DNA of 64,000 nt from Candidatus Thiodiazotropha sp. (ex Myrtea sp. 'scaly one' KF741663) (GTDB lineage: Bacteria; Pseudomonadota; Gammaproteobacteria; Chromatiales; Chromatiaceae). Under the pieces are notes generated by a model. That model searched no databases. It was not told where the DNA came from and saw nothing but the letters and a program-made list of their open reading frames with translations. A program made the position numbers and the translations under genes. Below, in pieces: positions 8,225 through 17,107 of the stretch. The DNA lies in NCBI GenBank assembly GCA_025655555.1, contig JAHXIQ010000001.1:1-64000 (forward strand). The letters are read 5' to 3'. How positions within the stretch are numbered: the stretch's first letter is position 1; each line of letters begins with the position of its first letter.

Positions 8225-9154
8225 CTAAATCGTTTCCATGAAGTCTACCATGCGGCGACGTGTCGATGGGTCCGGTAACACACCAACCCCTGCCCCCATA
8301 TTCTCATGCATGTGGTCAACTCTCGAAGTGGCCGGTATGGCGCAAGTGACCGATGGATGAGACAGAATAAACTTAAGAAAAAACTGTGCCCAATTGGCGC
8401 AATCAATCTCTGCAGCCCAAGCAGGTAACGGTTTCCCTTCCAGCAGATCAAACAACTCACCTCTCCTGAAGGGCCGGTTGACGATTACAGCTATGCCCCG
8501 TTCTGCTGCCAAAGGCAGCAGGCGTTGCTCTGCCTCCCGGTCCAGCAGATTGTAAGTCAGTTGCACAAAATCAAAATCCTCACTGATAAGCGCCTGTTCA
8601 AGCGCCTCATGTCGCCGGCCATGGGATGTTGTGATACCGATATAGCGTATTTTTCCCTCAGCTTTCCATGCCTTGAGCGTTTCGAGGTGTGTTTCCCAGT
8701 CAAGCATGTTATGGATCTGCATCAGGTCAAATTGCTTCAACCCCCACAATTTCATCGATTGTTTCATCTGCTGAATACCCAGCCAACGCATGGGGGTCCA
8801 TACCTTGGTGGCCGTAAACAAGCTGCCATGATGGTTGAGTCGTTCTAGACATGCTCCCACCGCCTGCTCTGATGAACCATACATGGGTGACGAGTCAATC
8901 ATTCCACCACCCAATTCAAAGAAAGCTTTCAACACCTGAGAACGCCGCTGAACCAGTTCAGGATAGTTAGCCACATCAAATGTCTGCCAAGTCCCCATGC
9001 CGAGTATGGGGATAAGTTCGCCGCTGGCTGGTATTTGCCGTTTCAAGATTTCATGTTGACTGAACCCCATAGCTGGCAATGAGATAAGTCCGGCCAGACC
9101 GGTAATCTGTTGTAGAAACCGGCGACGGGAAAGCGTGCATTCTGAACCTTTCAT
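8225..9154 (-). CDS. Tat-exported aldo/keto reductase
   Basis: Periplasmic oxidoreductase of the aldo/keto reductase superfamily, 309 residues. The N-terminus has a twin-arginine signal (SRRRFLQQITGLAGLISLPA), which implies folding with cofactor before export. The mature part shows the TIM-barrel catalytic set: Asp/Tyr in MIDSSPMYGSSE, Lys in FTATKVWTP and His in MQIHNMLDW. ATG 9154 is preferred to the frame opening at 9178, since AAGGA lies six bases upstream and the signal peptide then starts normally. The substrate is unknown. It stands alone on this strand, divergent from the DsbA-like gene. Confidence 0.85.
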   Translation of the reverse strand: MKGSECTLSRRRFLQQITGLAGLISLPAMGFSQHEILKRQIPASGELIPILGMGTWQTFDVANYPELVQRRSQVLKAFFELGGGMIDSSPMYGSSEQAVGACLERLNHHGSLFTATKVWTPMRWLGIQQMKQSMKLWGLKQFDLMQIHNMLDWETHLETLKAWKAEGKIRYIGITTSHGRRHEALEQALISEDFDFVQLTYNLLDREAEQRLLPLAAERGIAVIVNRPFRRGELFDLLEGKPLPAWAAEIDCANWAQFFLKFILSHPSVTCAIPATSRVDHMHENMGAGVGVLPDPSTRRRMVDFMETI

Positions 9155-9347
9155 AATGATTTCCTTGCCAACAATCATTCAGAACCGACATGATGCTCCG
9201 AGTTCAAAACATCGCTCACACTGCCATCCGCACAACCACCACAAAAAATCGGATATGATAAAAAGCGATCGGCTGTCAAAGAAATACTAGCTTCTGTATC
9301 AGGTTGATAGCGAGACAGAATTGTTCTTTTACCCACCAGGGAGTTCG

Positions 9348-9965
9348 ATGGCACACCTCGTTTATATACACGACCCCATGTGCAGCTGGTGCTGGGCCTT
9401 TCGTCCCGCGCTCAAAGACCTATTGCAACGGCTACCCGAGGGCATGACTCACAGCCGGTTATTGGGTGGACTCGCCCCCGATACCGATCAACCCATGCCC
9501 GATGAAATGCAACACACGCTCCAGAAGACTTGGCGGCGAATACAAAAAAAGCTACCCGATACCCGTTTCAACTTTGACTTCTGGAGCCTGAATTCCCCTC
9601 GTCGTTCGACCTATCCAGCCTGCCGGGCTGTACTCTCAGCCAGAACCCTGGACCCCACCAAAGAAGATGCCATGACACTCGCGATTCAACAGGCCTACTA
9701 TCTGCATGCCCGCAACCCCTCGGATGATGCGACGCTGATTGGTCTGGCCGATGAAATCGGACTCAATAGCACCGCTTTCAAAGAGATCTTCCACAGCCCT
9801 GCCACACAGCATCAACTCGAATCAGAAATAGCACAAGCAACCCGCATGGGTGTTCGCAGCTTTCCCTCGCTCGTCCTTCAGCATGAAAAAAGCGCTTGGC
9901 CTGTTGCCGTTGACTATCACTCGGCAGACAGCATGCTGGAGACGATTGAGCTGATCCTGGATTGA
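9348..9965 (+). CDS. DsbA-family thioredoxin-fold protein
   Basis: Thioredoxin-like protein of 205 residues with the redox motif CSWC in IHDPMCSWCWAFRPAL near the N-terminus, followed by the helical insertion typical of DsbA/FrnE-like proteins and a cis-Pro region (VRSFPSLVLQ) near residue 173. There is no signal peptide, so it is probably cytoplasmic. ATG 9348 has AGGGAG four bases upstream. The family includes disulfide oxidoreductases and glutathione-dependent isomerases, and the exact reaction cannot be told. It is followed after 33 bp by the methyltransferase gene. Confidence 0.8.
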   Translation: MAHLVYIHDPMCSWCWAFRPALKDLLQRLPEGMTHSRLLGGLAPDTDQPMPDEMQHTLQKTWRRIQKKLPDTRFNFDFWSLNSPRRSTYPACRAVLSARTLDPTKEDAMTLAIQQAYYLHARNPSDDATLIGLADEIGLNSTAFKEIFHSPATQHQLESEIAQATRMGVRSFPSLVLQHEKSAWPVAVDYHSADSMLETIELILD

Positions 9966-9998
9966 CTTAATCTCACTTGCAGGTAACACTCCGCCACC

Positions 9999-10589
9999 AT
10001 GCTGAATCAAGAGACACTCGACAAACTCCGTCAGGACATCGTCTTCGAAGCCAACCTGGCAGGAGAAGTGCTGTCGTTCCACTCCACCTGGGGCATCTTC
10101 TCTCCCCGTGATATCGACGAGGGTACACGCCTGTTGGTGGATCGTCTGGAAATCCAGCCAACCGACAATTGCCTCGACTTGGGATGTGGTTACGGCCCAA
10201 TCGGCCTTTTCATGGCCCGGCGCGCACCGCAGGGGCAAACGCTGATGGTGGATAAGGATTTCATGGCGGTGGAGTACGCCAGTGCCAACGCCAAACGCAA
10301 TGGCCTCGATAATGCCCAAGCTGGTCTCAGCAATGGCTTCGACCATATCGATCCCGCATTACGCTTCGATATCATCGCCTCCAACATTCCCGCGAAAGTG
10401 GGTAAAGAGATGTTGAGCCTGATTCTGCACGATGCCAGACAAAGACTTAATCCAGGCGGCAGGCTCTATGTGGTTACCATCAACGGATTGCGTCAGTATA
10501 TGAAACGCAACCTCAACGAAGTCTTCGGTAACTACAAAAAGCTGAAGCAGGGTAAGACCTATACGGTTGCCCTGGCGTGCAGGGACTGA
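9999..10589 (+). CDS. SAM-dependent methyltransferase, RsmC-like small-domain family
   Basis: Class I methyltransferase of 196 residues with SAM motif I CLDLGCGYGPIGLFMAR (about residues 58-74) and the motif IV position SNIPAK, which replaces the NPPF seen in RNA/protein-glutamine methyltransferases. It looks like the catalytic half of the RsmC/RlmG group (COG2813), so an rRNA guanine target is possible but not shown. It forms a likely transcription unit with the DsbA-like gene before it and the RDD gene after it. Confidence 0.8.
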   Translation: MLNQETLDKLRQDIVFEANLAGEVLSFHSTWGIFSPRDIDEGTRLLVDRLEIQPTDNCLDLGCGYGPIGLFMARRAPQGQTLMVDKDFMAVEYASANAKRNGLDNAQAGLSNGFDHIDPALRFDIIASNIPAKVGKEMLSLILHDARQRLNPGGRLYVVTINGLRQYMKRNLNEVFGNYKKLKQGKTYTVALACRD

Positions 10590-10593
10590 CCCA

Positions 10594-11049
10594 TTGACTA
10601 CCGAGGCACAACCCCCCGCTGCACCACGCTGGCGACGCTTGTTGGCCTTCTGCATCGATGCCGTCATTTGGGTGCTGATTCTCTACCCGGTCATCCAGGT
10701 TATTCTGAGCGGTAACGAAAGCGACATCGGCGCCATGGTAATGAACAGTTTCACCGCCTGGGTTGGCGTTTCCGGGATCAATCTTTACTTGCTACACAGT
10801 CGCAGTCAGACCATCGGCAAATGGGTATTGAATATCCAAATACGGCGCAGTGATAGCGCCCACGCCGGTTTCAGCCGTAAACTGTTCCTGCGCTATCTGC
10901 TACCGGGTCTGATCGTCTCCATCCCCTATCTTGGCCAGCTGATATTGCTGCTTGATATTGCAACACTGTTCGGACCAGAGCGCCGCACTCTACACGATCG
11001 CCTGGCTGACACCGGCGTCTTCCTTTATCCCAAGACTGTTTCAGACTGA
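10594..11049 (+). CDS. RDD-family membrane protein
   Basis: Integral membrane protein of about 151 residues. It shows the RDD pattern: Arg in APRWRRLLAFCIDAVIW at the first helix, then Asp in the same helix, and a later KWVLNIQIRR segment; three to four hydrophobic helices follow. The end RRTLHDRLADTGVF is typical. I prefer TTG 10594, with AGGGA upstream, because a start at 10567 would overlap the methyltransferase by 23 bases. Function is unknown in general. Its 3' end overlaps the convergent tcdA by nine bases. Confidence 0.75.
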   Translation: MTTEAQPPAAPRWRRLLAFCIDAVIWVLILYPVIQVILSGNESDIGAMVMNSFTAWVGVSGINLYLLHSRSQTIGKWVLNIQIRRSDSAHAGFSRKLFLRYLLPGLIVSIPYLGQLILLLDIATLFGPERRTLHDRLADTGVFLYPKTVSD

Positions 11050-11826
11050 CGGATCAGCTGCAATCTTCTTCAGTACATGGGAAACCGCCACCAAACCAAA
11101 AGTGGCCGTAACAGTCATGGCTGATCCATAGCCACCGCAGTTCAGAGATCCCTCAACCGCCGCAGGCCGATCAAGGCAAACATGTCCTTCAGGGGCGGGA
11201 TAGACCTGCTGTTCCTGAGAGTAAACACAGGGCACATCGAAACGCCGCTTGGTATTGGTGGGGAAATCGTATTCACGACGCAGCAGCTTTCGTGTCTTCG
11301 AGAGCAAAGGATCCTGTTCACTCCGACTCAGGTCGGCGAGTTGAATCCGGGTAGGGTCGGTCTGTCCGCCGGCGCCACCAATCGTGATGATAGGGATCTT
11401 TTGTCGGCGACAGGCCGAAATCAGCGCCGCCTTGATGCGAAAGCTGTCGATACAATCGATCACATAGCCGAACCCGCCATGCGTTACCCTCTGCAGACTG
11501 TCGGGCTCAATAAAGGCCTCTACTGGGGTAACCTGGCAATCCGGATTGATTGCCAACACACGCGACGCCATGGCAGTCACCTTGGCTTTGCCGAAATCAT
11601 CCTCCACAGCATGCAGCTGGCGATTCACGTTTGACTCAGCAATATGATCCAGATCGAACATGGTGATCGCACCGATACCGCTCCTGGCCAGCGCCTCCAC
11701 CACCCAGGAACCGACACCACCCACACCAACGACAGCCACATGAGCAGCAACAAAACGCGTCAGACCCTGCTCTCCGTAGAGCCGGGAAATACCACCAAAA
11801 CGTCTTTCAATATCCAACACCCGCAC
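11041..11826 (-). CDS. tcdA: tRNA threonylcarbamoyladenosine dehydratase TcdA
   Basis: E1-like (ThiF/MoeB-type) ATP-dependent enzyme, 261 residues, that cyclises t6A37 of tRNA to ct6A. It shows the adenylation motif VAVVGVGGVGSWVVEALARS, then FDLDHIAESNVNRQ with the conserved Asp/Asn/Arg, and VIDCIDSFRIKAAL. The family signature near the end, SLNCGGYGSAMTVTATFG, is present. The start is GTG at 11826, with a second GTG two codons on. It is convergent and slightly overlapping with the RDD gene. Confidence 0.93.
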   Translation of the reverse strand: MRVLDIERRFGGISRLYGEQGLTRFVAAHVAVVGVGGVGSWVVEALARSGIGAITMFDLDHIAESNVNRQLHAVEDDFGKAKVTAMASRVLAINPDCQVTPVEAFIEPDSLQRVTHGGFGYVIDCIDSFRIKAALISACRRQKIPIITIGGAGGQTDPTRIQLADLSRSEQDPLLSKTRKLLRREYDFPTNTKRRFDVPCVYSQEQQVYPAPEGHVCLDRPAAVEGSLNCGGYGSAMTVTATFGLVAVSHVLKKIAADPSV

Positions 11827-11964
11827 CTCTGCTTGAAATGAAATTTTGGTAGTCTTTGGAAAATAATCTATGTGTAAAAGATAGAATCGTTGAATTGTAC
11901 CGGATGGAAAACCTTATCATAAGAGGAAGCCATTTCTCCGGTGAGAAATCACCACACGCTCACG

Positions 11965-14940
11965 TCAATGAGACTCTCCTACTGCCCTCACATCACTCTG
12001 GTCCATCAGTTCCAGCGTATTGTATAAGGTTTCCAATTTTTCGACGAACCTGTCGCGCATCAGTTCCAATTCCGGTACTTTTGAGAGCGCAAGATCCCTG
12101 TGACCTTGACTGAACAGCCCGACCATCTCATGTCCCAACGCATGTATCTCCTCATGGACTTTTCTGATCTCGCTATAGACCGTAAGATGTCCATACTGCA
12201 CATATCCGACACCGTGAAACCAACGGCCAAAGGCACAATGCTTACTGTCAAGCTGGGCCGGTGGAATTGAGCGATCGTGTTGTAAAGCTTCGATGAGGTT
12301 TCTCACCCAGTCACGATGACTGGTGATGGCTGCATGAATATCGGCCCCGTCAATATCGTACAATCTCGACTTTAGTCCTTGCCACTCAACGTTCTGTTTC
12401 CACCCCGCCAACCAATCCGGTATTTGCTCTGCCGGCATGGGCCGGGCGATACCATAACCCTGCCCCAGATGACAACCGAGACGTAGCAGTGCCGCCCCAT
12501 GCTCCAGACTCTCCACACCCTCTGCGATTACGGGTTGATCAAAGGCGCCGGCCAAACGCACTACGCTATCGACTATGGTCAGATCCTGTGGGTCCTCAAG
12601 CATATCCCGAACGAACGTCTGATCTATCTTTAAGAGATCCACTGGCAACCGATGAAAATAGGCCAATGACGAGTACCCCGTGCCGAAATCATCAAGCGCA
12701 AACCGTATGCCCAGCTCACGACAACTGACCAGGGTATGGAATATCTGATTGACATCATCGATGGAGGCAGTCTCAAGAATTTCAAACTCAATATCACCAG
12801 GCTTAATCTCAGGATGAGATGACATGAGCGCCTGAATATGTTTGACGAATCCAGGCTGTTGAAGGTGATAGGCGCCAATGTTCACACTGACAGATAGATC
12901 CACCCCGATCTCACGCATCAGCATCTGTTGTTTCAATGCACTCTCTATTACCCAATTCCCGACTTCCACTTCCAAATCCGTATTGACCAGGTATTGGAGA
13001 AAATCATTAGGATAAAGTAAACCCTTCTCCGGATGATTCCAGCGAATCAATGCCTCCATACCCACCACTTCACAAGTGGACATGTTGACCTTGGGTTGGT
13101 AGTGAAGAATGAATTGATTATTGGCGACAGCTTGCTCCAAAAGCAGAACAATCTCACGGTGAGCCTTGACCTGTCTATCTTCTACTGGATCGAAAAGATG
13201 GTAGCGATTCTTACCCATCTCCTTGGCAATATACATTGCCTGATCCGCATGACGCATCAGGATATCCGCATCTGCATCATCCTCAGGAAAGAGGGTCAGC
13301 CCGATACTGGCGAATACTTCGACCTCAGCTTCTCCCCCCTCAATGGATATAGGCGCAGAAACCTTAGATAGGACTCTATCAAGAATCTGCTTGCATTGTT
13401 CAATACCTGATAGCTCTGACAGTATCAATATAAACTCATCGCCACCAATTCGAGATACCGTATCATCCTCCCTGACGGTTAACTGCAGTCTTCGTGCAAT
13501 TTCCACCAGAATCAAATCGCCGACATCATGACCATAAGTATCATTGATCGGCTTGAAGCCATCGAGATCGAGGTAGCAGACAGCCACACTAAATCCAGTC
13601 CGTCGACTGCGCACCAAGGCTTGACGCAGACGATCCGTTTTCAAGAGTCGGTTAGGCAACCCGGTCAAGGCATCATAGTGAGCGATACGATCAAGCTCTG
13701 CCTCCGCCTTCTTCCTGTCAGTCACATCGTGAATAATCGAGTACAGAACCGGCCTGCCATTCCAGTCGATAGGGCCGGAATGTACTTCCACATCCCTCAC
13801 TTCACCTGAAGCAAGCGTATGTTGAAAATAGAAGTGACTGCGCTTCTCCTCACGCGCCATATCCATCTCATATTGAATTTCCTCTTTTGACAGCGTATTC
13901 ACATCGCTGATGTTCATTTGCAGCATTGCTCCATGAGTAAATCCGTAATAACTCTCTGCTGCTTTGTTAGCGCCAATGATACTTCCATCCTGCGGATTGA
14001 TAACCAGCATCACCGCTTTGTTATGCTCGAACAACATGCGAAAACGTTCTTCGCTTTTACTGAGCGCCACCGTCAGGTCGCGTTCTCGATCCAGTGCCAA
14101 CTTGAGGTTCTCATTACTATCCTGCAATGTCTGATTGGTCTGAGCCAGTTGACGTGTACGCTCGTCAACTTTCTCCTCCAGCTCAAACCCTGAACGCTTC
14201 AGTGCCTCAATTTGCTCTTCAAGCCTTTCGCTCATGCGCTCTATTGACTCAGAGAGTCGACCAATTTCATCTTTTCGATCGAGCGCCATCTTGCGGCCAT
14301 ACTCACCATCGGCAATAGACTCAGCATAGTTTGATAGCTTCTTGATCGGCTCGATAATCTGTCTACGTAACAATAGATTAAGTACCACTGCGATAAAGAT
14401 GAATGTCAGAAGCTTGTTAACCAGCAACTGCCTTACAGCTTCCATGACTTTGTCCTCAATGACGGAGGAGGGAAATCCTAAACGGACAACACCGATGCGC
14501 TGACTTCCATCAAATAAGGGTATTGCCACATCGAAGTAATGCTTCCCATCAAAACGATCATATGGCTGCCAAATGGGCCCATCTGATTTAAGCGAGTTAT
14601 GTGACACCTCATCCGTGAATAAACGCCCAACCAAATCGGGTTGACTGTGAAAAACCACCTTGCCATCCGGATCGATCACAGTTGCATAGGTGATATGCTC
14701 ATTCATACCCACCACTTCGGCAAGTTTCTTATCCATACCGGAGAGTGATTCCAATGGCAGTCCAAGCATCAGCAGTTCGTTGAGTAGGCTCTCGATACTG
14801 TGACCGATGCCGAAAGTCCCGGTTATCAATGCATCCGTATAGTTGGTACGAAAATTCATCACACTCACAATCGAACTGGCAAGCAGTAAAGCTGCCAATA
14901 TACCGATGGTAAACAATAGAATTTTTCGGTTTAGACGCAT
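11965..14940 (-). CDS. Membrane GGDEF-EAL protein with PAS and C-terminal CZB domain
   Basis: Bifunctional-looking c-di-GMP enzyme of 991 residues. Order: TM helix (7-27), extracytoplasmic sensor (about 28-165), TM helix (about 172-190), HAMP (IIEPIKKLSNYAESIADGEY), coiled coil, PAS (RFRMLFEHNKAVMLVI), GGDEF with intact IGGDEF and an upstream RxxD inhibitory site (REDD), and EAL with GMEALIRW and LDDFGTGYSSLAYF. The last 120 residues (HRDWVRNLIEAL, SKHCAFGRWF, EEIHALGHEM) match the chemoreceptor zinc-binding (CZB) pattern with its His/Cys ligands, a domain better known from chemoreceptors and some diguanylate cyclases. The net activity cannot be predicted. It is 36 bp downstream of a periplasmic binding protein gene on the same strand. 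Confidence 0.9.
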   Translation of the reverse strand: MRLNRKILLFTIGILAALLLASSIVSVMNFRTNYTDALITGTFGIGHSIESLLNELLMLGLPLESLSGMDKKLAEVVGMNEHITYATVIDPDGKVVFHSQPDLVGRLFTDEVSHNSLKSDGPIWQPYDRFDGKHYFDVAIPLFDGSQRIGVVRLGFPSSVIEDKVMEAVRQLLVNKLLTFIFIAVVLNLLLRRQIIEPIKKLSNYAESIADGEYGRKMALDRKDEIGRLSESIERMSERLEEQIEALKRSGFELEEKVDERTRQLAQTNQTLQDSNENLKLALDRERDLTVALSKSEERFRMLFEHNKAVMLVINPQDGSIIGANKAAESYYGFTHGAMLQMNISDVNTLSKEEIQYEMDMAREEKRSHFYFQHTLASGEVRDVEVHSGPIDWNGRPVLYSIIHDVTDRKKAEAELDRIAHYDALTGLPNRLLKTDRLRQALVRSRRTGFSVAVCYLDLDGFKPINDTYGHDVGDLILVEIARRLQLTVREDDTVSRIGGDEFILILSELSGIEQCKQILDRVLSKVSAPISIEGGEAEVEVFASIGLTLFPEDDADADILMRHADQAMYIAKEMGKNRYHLFDPVEDRQVKAHREIVLLLEQAVANNQFILHYQPKVNMSTCEVVGMEALIRWNHPEKGLLYPNDFLQYLVNTDLEVEVGNWVIESALKQQMLMREIGVDLSVSVNIGAYHLQQPGFVKHIQALMSSHPEIKPGDIEFEILETASIDDVNQIFHTLVSCRELGIRFALDDFGTGYSSLAYFHRLPVDLLKIDQTFVRDMLEDPQDLTIVDSVVRLAGAFDQPVIAEGVESLEHGAALLRLGCHLGQGYGIARPMPAEQIPDWLAGWKQNVEWQGLKSRLYDIDGADIHAAITSHRDWVRNLIEALQHDRSIPPAQLDSKHCAFGRWFHGVGYVQYGHLTVYSEIRKVHEEIHALGHEMVGLFSQGHRDLALSKVPELELMRDRFVEKLETLYNTLELMDQSDVRAVGESH

Positions 14941-14976
14941 CTGTTTTTCACTTGATCCGCATTGCGACAGAACTAT

Positions 14977-16017
14977 TCATCGGACAATATTCTCACCCGC
15001 CAGTTGCAGAATGCCGACCGGTACGGTGACACCAAACTTTCTTGCCTTCATCAAATCTACTGCATAGCCGTATCGGGCCGGCCACTGAGGCTCAATATCT
15101 TTAATGGATTTATCTTCAAACAGATCCCGAATCATCTTTGCTGCCTGCAAGCCGATACTCTCATGTGAAGGAAAAACGCTTGCCATGGCGCCCCAGTCAT
15201 CCATCACATCGCTTTTCACAATTCCGATTAGGGGTTTATCGGCATACAGCTGGACCAACTCAGAGAAATGTCTTCTGGCACCTAACTGATCATTGGCGGA
15301 GATAAAGAGATCGACCTGATTATTCAGCTCTTCAACAATAGGTCTTGCCAGTTGTGCCATGCTTTCATCACCTGTATCCCCCTTCACCAGGGGTACCGGC
15401 CGGAAAATGACCTTGATGCCACCCAGCACAGGATCCTCCTCAAGCAGTCTCACTATCCAGGCATTGTAGCTGTGAGACTGAGGCATATCGGCATAGATCA
15501 ACCCGAGCGTTCGGGCCTGTGGAAACAGGCTTCGAATAAAGCGAAACCTTGCCTTCACCGGTACCGGATAGCAGATACCGGTAAAATTTGCTTTGGGCGG
15601 CTCGTCGAAACGATCGATCGCACCAATACCGACAGGGTCAGTGGGAGAGGCAAAAACCACAGGCTGTTCACGACCGTATAAAACCCGCTTGGCTGCGATG
15701 GTAGCCACGGTCCCACCCGTGTAGACCACATCATATTCACGTACCGACTCATCACGCAGCAGGGATTCACCCCGCTCCACATCATTACCGGCAGTATAGT
15801 GAGTAACTGCTAGATTCTTTCCCGAAATATAGCCAAATCCAGCCAATGCTTGGGATAGTGCATCCCGCACATCACCATAGGGACTGCCGTACTGGGAATC
15901 GAGCATGAGGAGTCGGTAGACACGCCCCGGCTCAGGATCAGCCACTGCGACTGAAAAACTGAGTATCCACACAAGGAGGCCGTGCAGAAAATATCGAAAT
16001 AAGGTACTGGGAAACAA
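14977..16017 (-). CDS. ABC-type periplasmic binding protein (PF04392 family)
   Basis: Exported binding protein of 346 residues with an N-terminal signal peptide ending near VAVADPEP and a type I periplasmic-binding fold. The features YTGGTVATIAAKRVL, PVVFASPTDPVG and FTGICYPVPVKARF are typical of PF04392 proteins. The TTG start at 16017 has GGAGG five bases upstream; an ATG four bases earlier is in another frame. No ABC permease or ATPase lies nearby. It is directly followed by the GGDEF/EAL/CZB gene, which has an extracytoplasmic sensor, so a role as ligand-binding input to c-di-GMP signalling is more likely than transport. That link is inference. Confidence 0.8.
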   Translation of the reverse strand: MFPSTLFRYFLHGLLVWILSFSVAVADPEPGRVYRLLMLDSQYGSPYGDVRDALSQALAGFGYISGKNLAVTHYTAGNDVERGESLLRDESVREYDVVYTGGTVATIAAKRVLYGREQPVVFASPTDPVGIGAIDRFDEPPKANFTGICYPVPVKARFRFIRSLFPQARTLGLIYADMPQSHSYNAWIVRLLEEDPVLGGIKVIFRPVPLVKGDTGDESMAQLARPIVEELNNQVDLFISANDQLGARRHFSELVQLYADKPLIGIVKSDVMDDWGAMASVFPSHESIGLQAAKMIRDLFEDKSIKDIEPQWPARYGYAVDLMKARKFGVTVPVGILQLAGENIVR

Positions 16018-16542
16018 TCATGCCTCCGCCGACGAGGATTCATTCACACCGGGCTCAACTACACTCCCGCCATTTCACTGAATATGCGGGTCATACCGAT
16101 CCACTGGAACACCACTCCTTCGTGCGGAGAGAGGACCCGGGTCCTCAACCCTCCATCGATCCCATAAAAAATAAGGGATCGCACGCAGCAACCACCAACC
16201 TGTTGATTTTAAACAGGAAACAACACAGCACCTTTTGCCTGGCTTGGCTGAGGCCTGCCACCACAATCAGTCATTGTGTTTCAATTCAGTCCTGTTACCA
16301 CGCGATATTGAGAATACACCTCAAATTCAATAATGATATCGGCCATCCATGGCCAAGCTTGATGCTCAATTTAGGCTATTTATCCCATCTGACTGTAAGG
16401 ACAATTAATCAGGAATCTGATTACGGCTGTTACAACCTGTTACAACTCCATACATCCGTGAAAGGATCTTTTCCCGCCGCAGGCCCAGACTCTCCACCAT
16501 GGACATCACGTCCTGGAACTTTCAATCACACAGGAGATTCTC
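16018..16542. other. Intergenic region upstream of the Spy-like gene
   Basis: No convincing gene; an open frame at 16020-16631 has no family features and runs into the real Spy-like gene in another frame. The last 130 bases contain direct TTAC repeats that may bind the downstream response regulator. Confidence 0.5.
16421..16446 (+). promoter_or_regulatory. Direct repeats, candidate OmpR-family regulator site
   Basis: TGTTACAAC occurs at 16428-16436 and again at 16438-16446, exactly one helical turn apart, with a related TTACGG at 16421. OmpR/CpxR-family regulators bind 10-11 bp direct repeats. The site is about 100 bp upstream of the Spy-like gene that precedes such a regulator gene, so autoregulation is a reasonable inference. 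Confidence 0.45.
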
Positions 16543-17022
16543 ATGGGAAAAACCACCTTAATCATCGTCGCCATATTGGCCCTGCTGTTAATCAGTGGGG
16601 TAGCCATTGCCCGCTACAAGGGCTTTTGTAACGGACCTGAGGGACGTATCAGCTGGGTCACCGAACGCCTCGGAAAGAAGCTTGATCTGGATGAGACCCA
16701 GCGGACTCAGCTGACTCAACTGAAGGACCAGACACTGGAGATCATGCAGGAGATGCGCGACGAGCGGGAAAGCACTGCTGAAACGGCAATCGCTTTACTT
16801 GATTCGCCAACGCTGGACAGAGAACAGGCGCGCCAACTGGTAGCGGAGAAGCAGACACAGTTAGCCAGCGCTGCTGACCAGCTGATCGATGTCTTCGCCG
16901 ATTTTAGCGACAACCTGAGAGACGACCAGCGCAGCAAACTGCAGGAGATGATCCAGCATCATCGAGATCGCCGTCACTGTGGCTTCGGCTGCAACCGCTC
17001 CGATGCCGCCACTCAAAACTAA
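16543..17022 (+). CDS. Spy/CpxP-like periplasmic metal or stress protein
   Basis: Exported or membrane-anchored helical protein of 159 residues. Residues 1-23 form a hydrophobic signal/anchor. The mature part is mostly alpha helix with two LTxxQ-like segments (LDETQRTQLTQLKDQ and LRDDQRSKLQEMIQ), the mark of the Spy/CpxP/ZraP heavy-metal and envelope-stress family. The tail HHRDRRHCGFGC has His and Cys residues that could bind metal. It is the first gene of a likely operon with an OmpR-family regulator and a histidine kinase, and in known systems such proteins damp the kinase. A perfect G/C hairpin separates it from the regulator. Confidence 0.8.
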   Translation: MGKTTLIIVAILALLLISGVAIARYKGFCNGPEGRISWVTERLGKKLDLDETQRTQLTQLKDQTLEIMQEMRDERESTAETAIALLDSPTLDREQARQLVAEKQTQLASAADQLIDVFADFSDNLRDDQRSKLQEMIQHHRDRRHCGFGCNRSDAATQN

Positions 17023-17029
17023 ATCGATC

Positions 17030-17048
17030 GCCCCCCTGACAGGGGGGC
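17030..17048 (+). terminator. Hairpin between Spy-like gene and regulator gene
   Basis: GCCCCCC-TGACA-GGGGGGC forms a perfect seven-pair stem eight bases after the Spy-like stop. No T-tract follows, so it is more likely an mRNA stabiliser or attenuator that lets the first gene be expressed above the two-component genes. Confidence 0.5.
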
Positions 17049-17107
17049 ATTGGGTCCACCCCTCCCATCGTATATGCTTGCAGGAAACCAGAAGCACCGG
17101 AAACCCC

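Noticed and set aside
16020-16631. 203-aa plus-strand frame before the Spy-like gene
   Set aside because: No ribosome site or recognisable motif, and it overlaps the real gene start in another frame.
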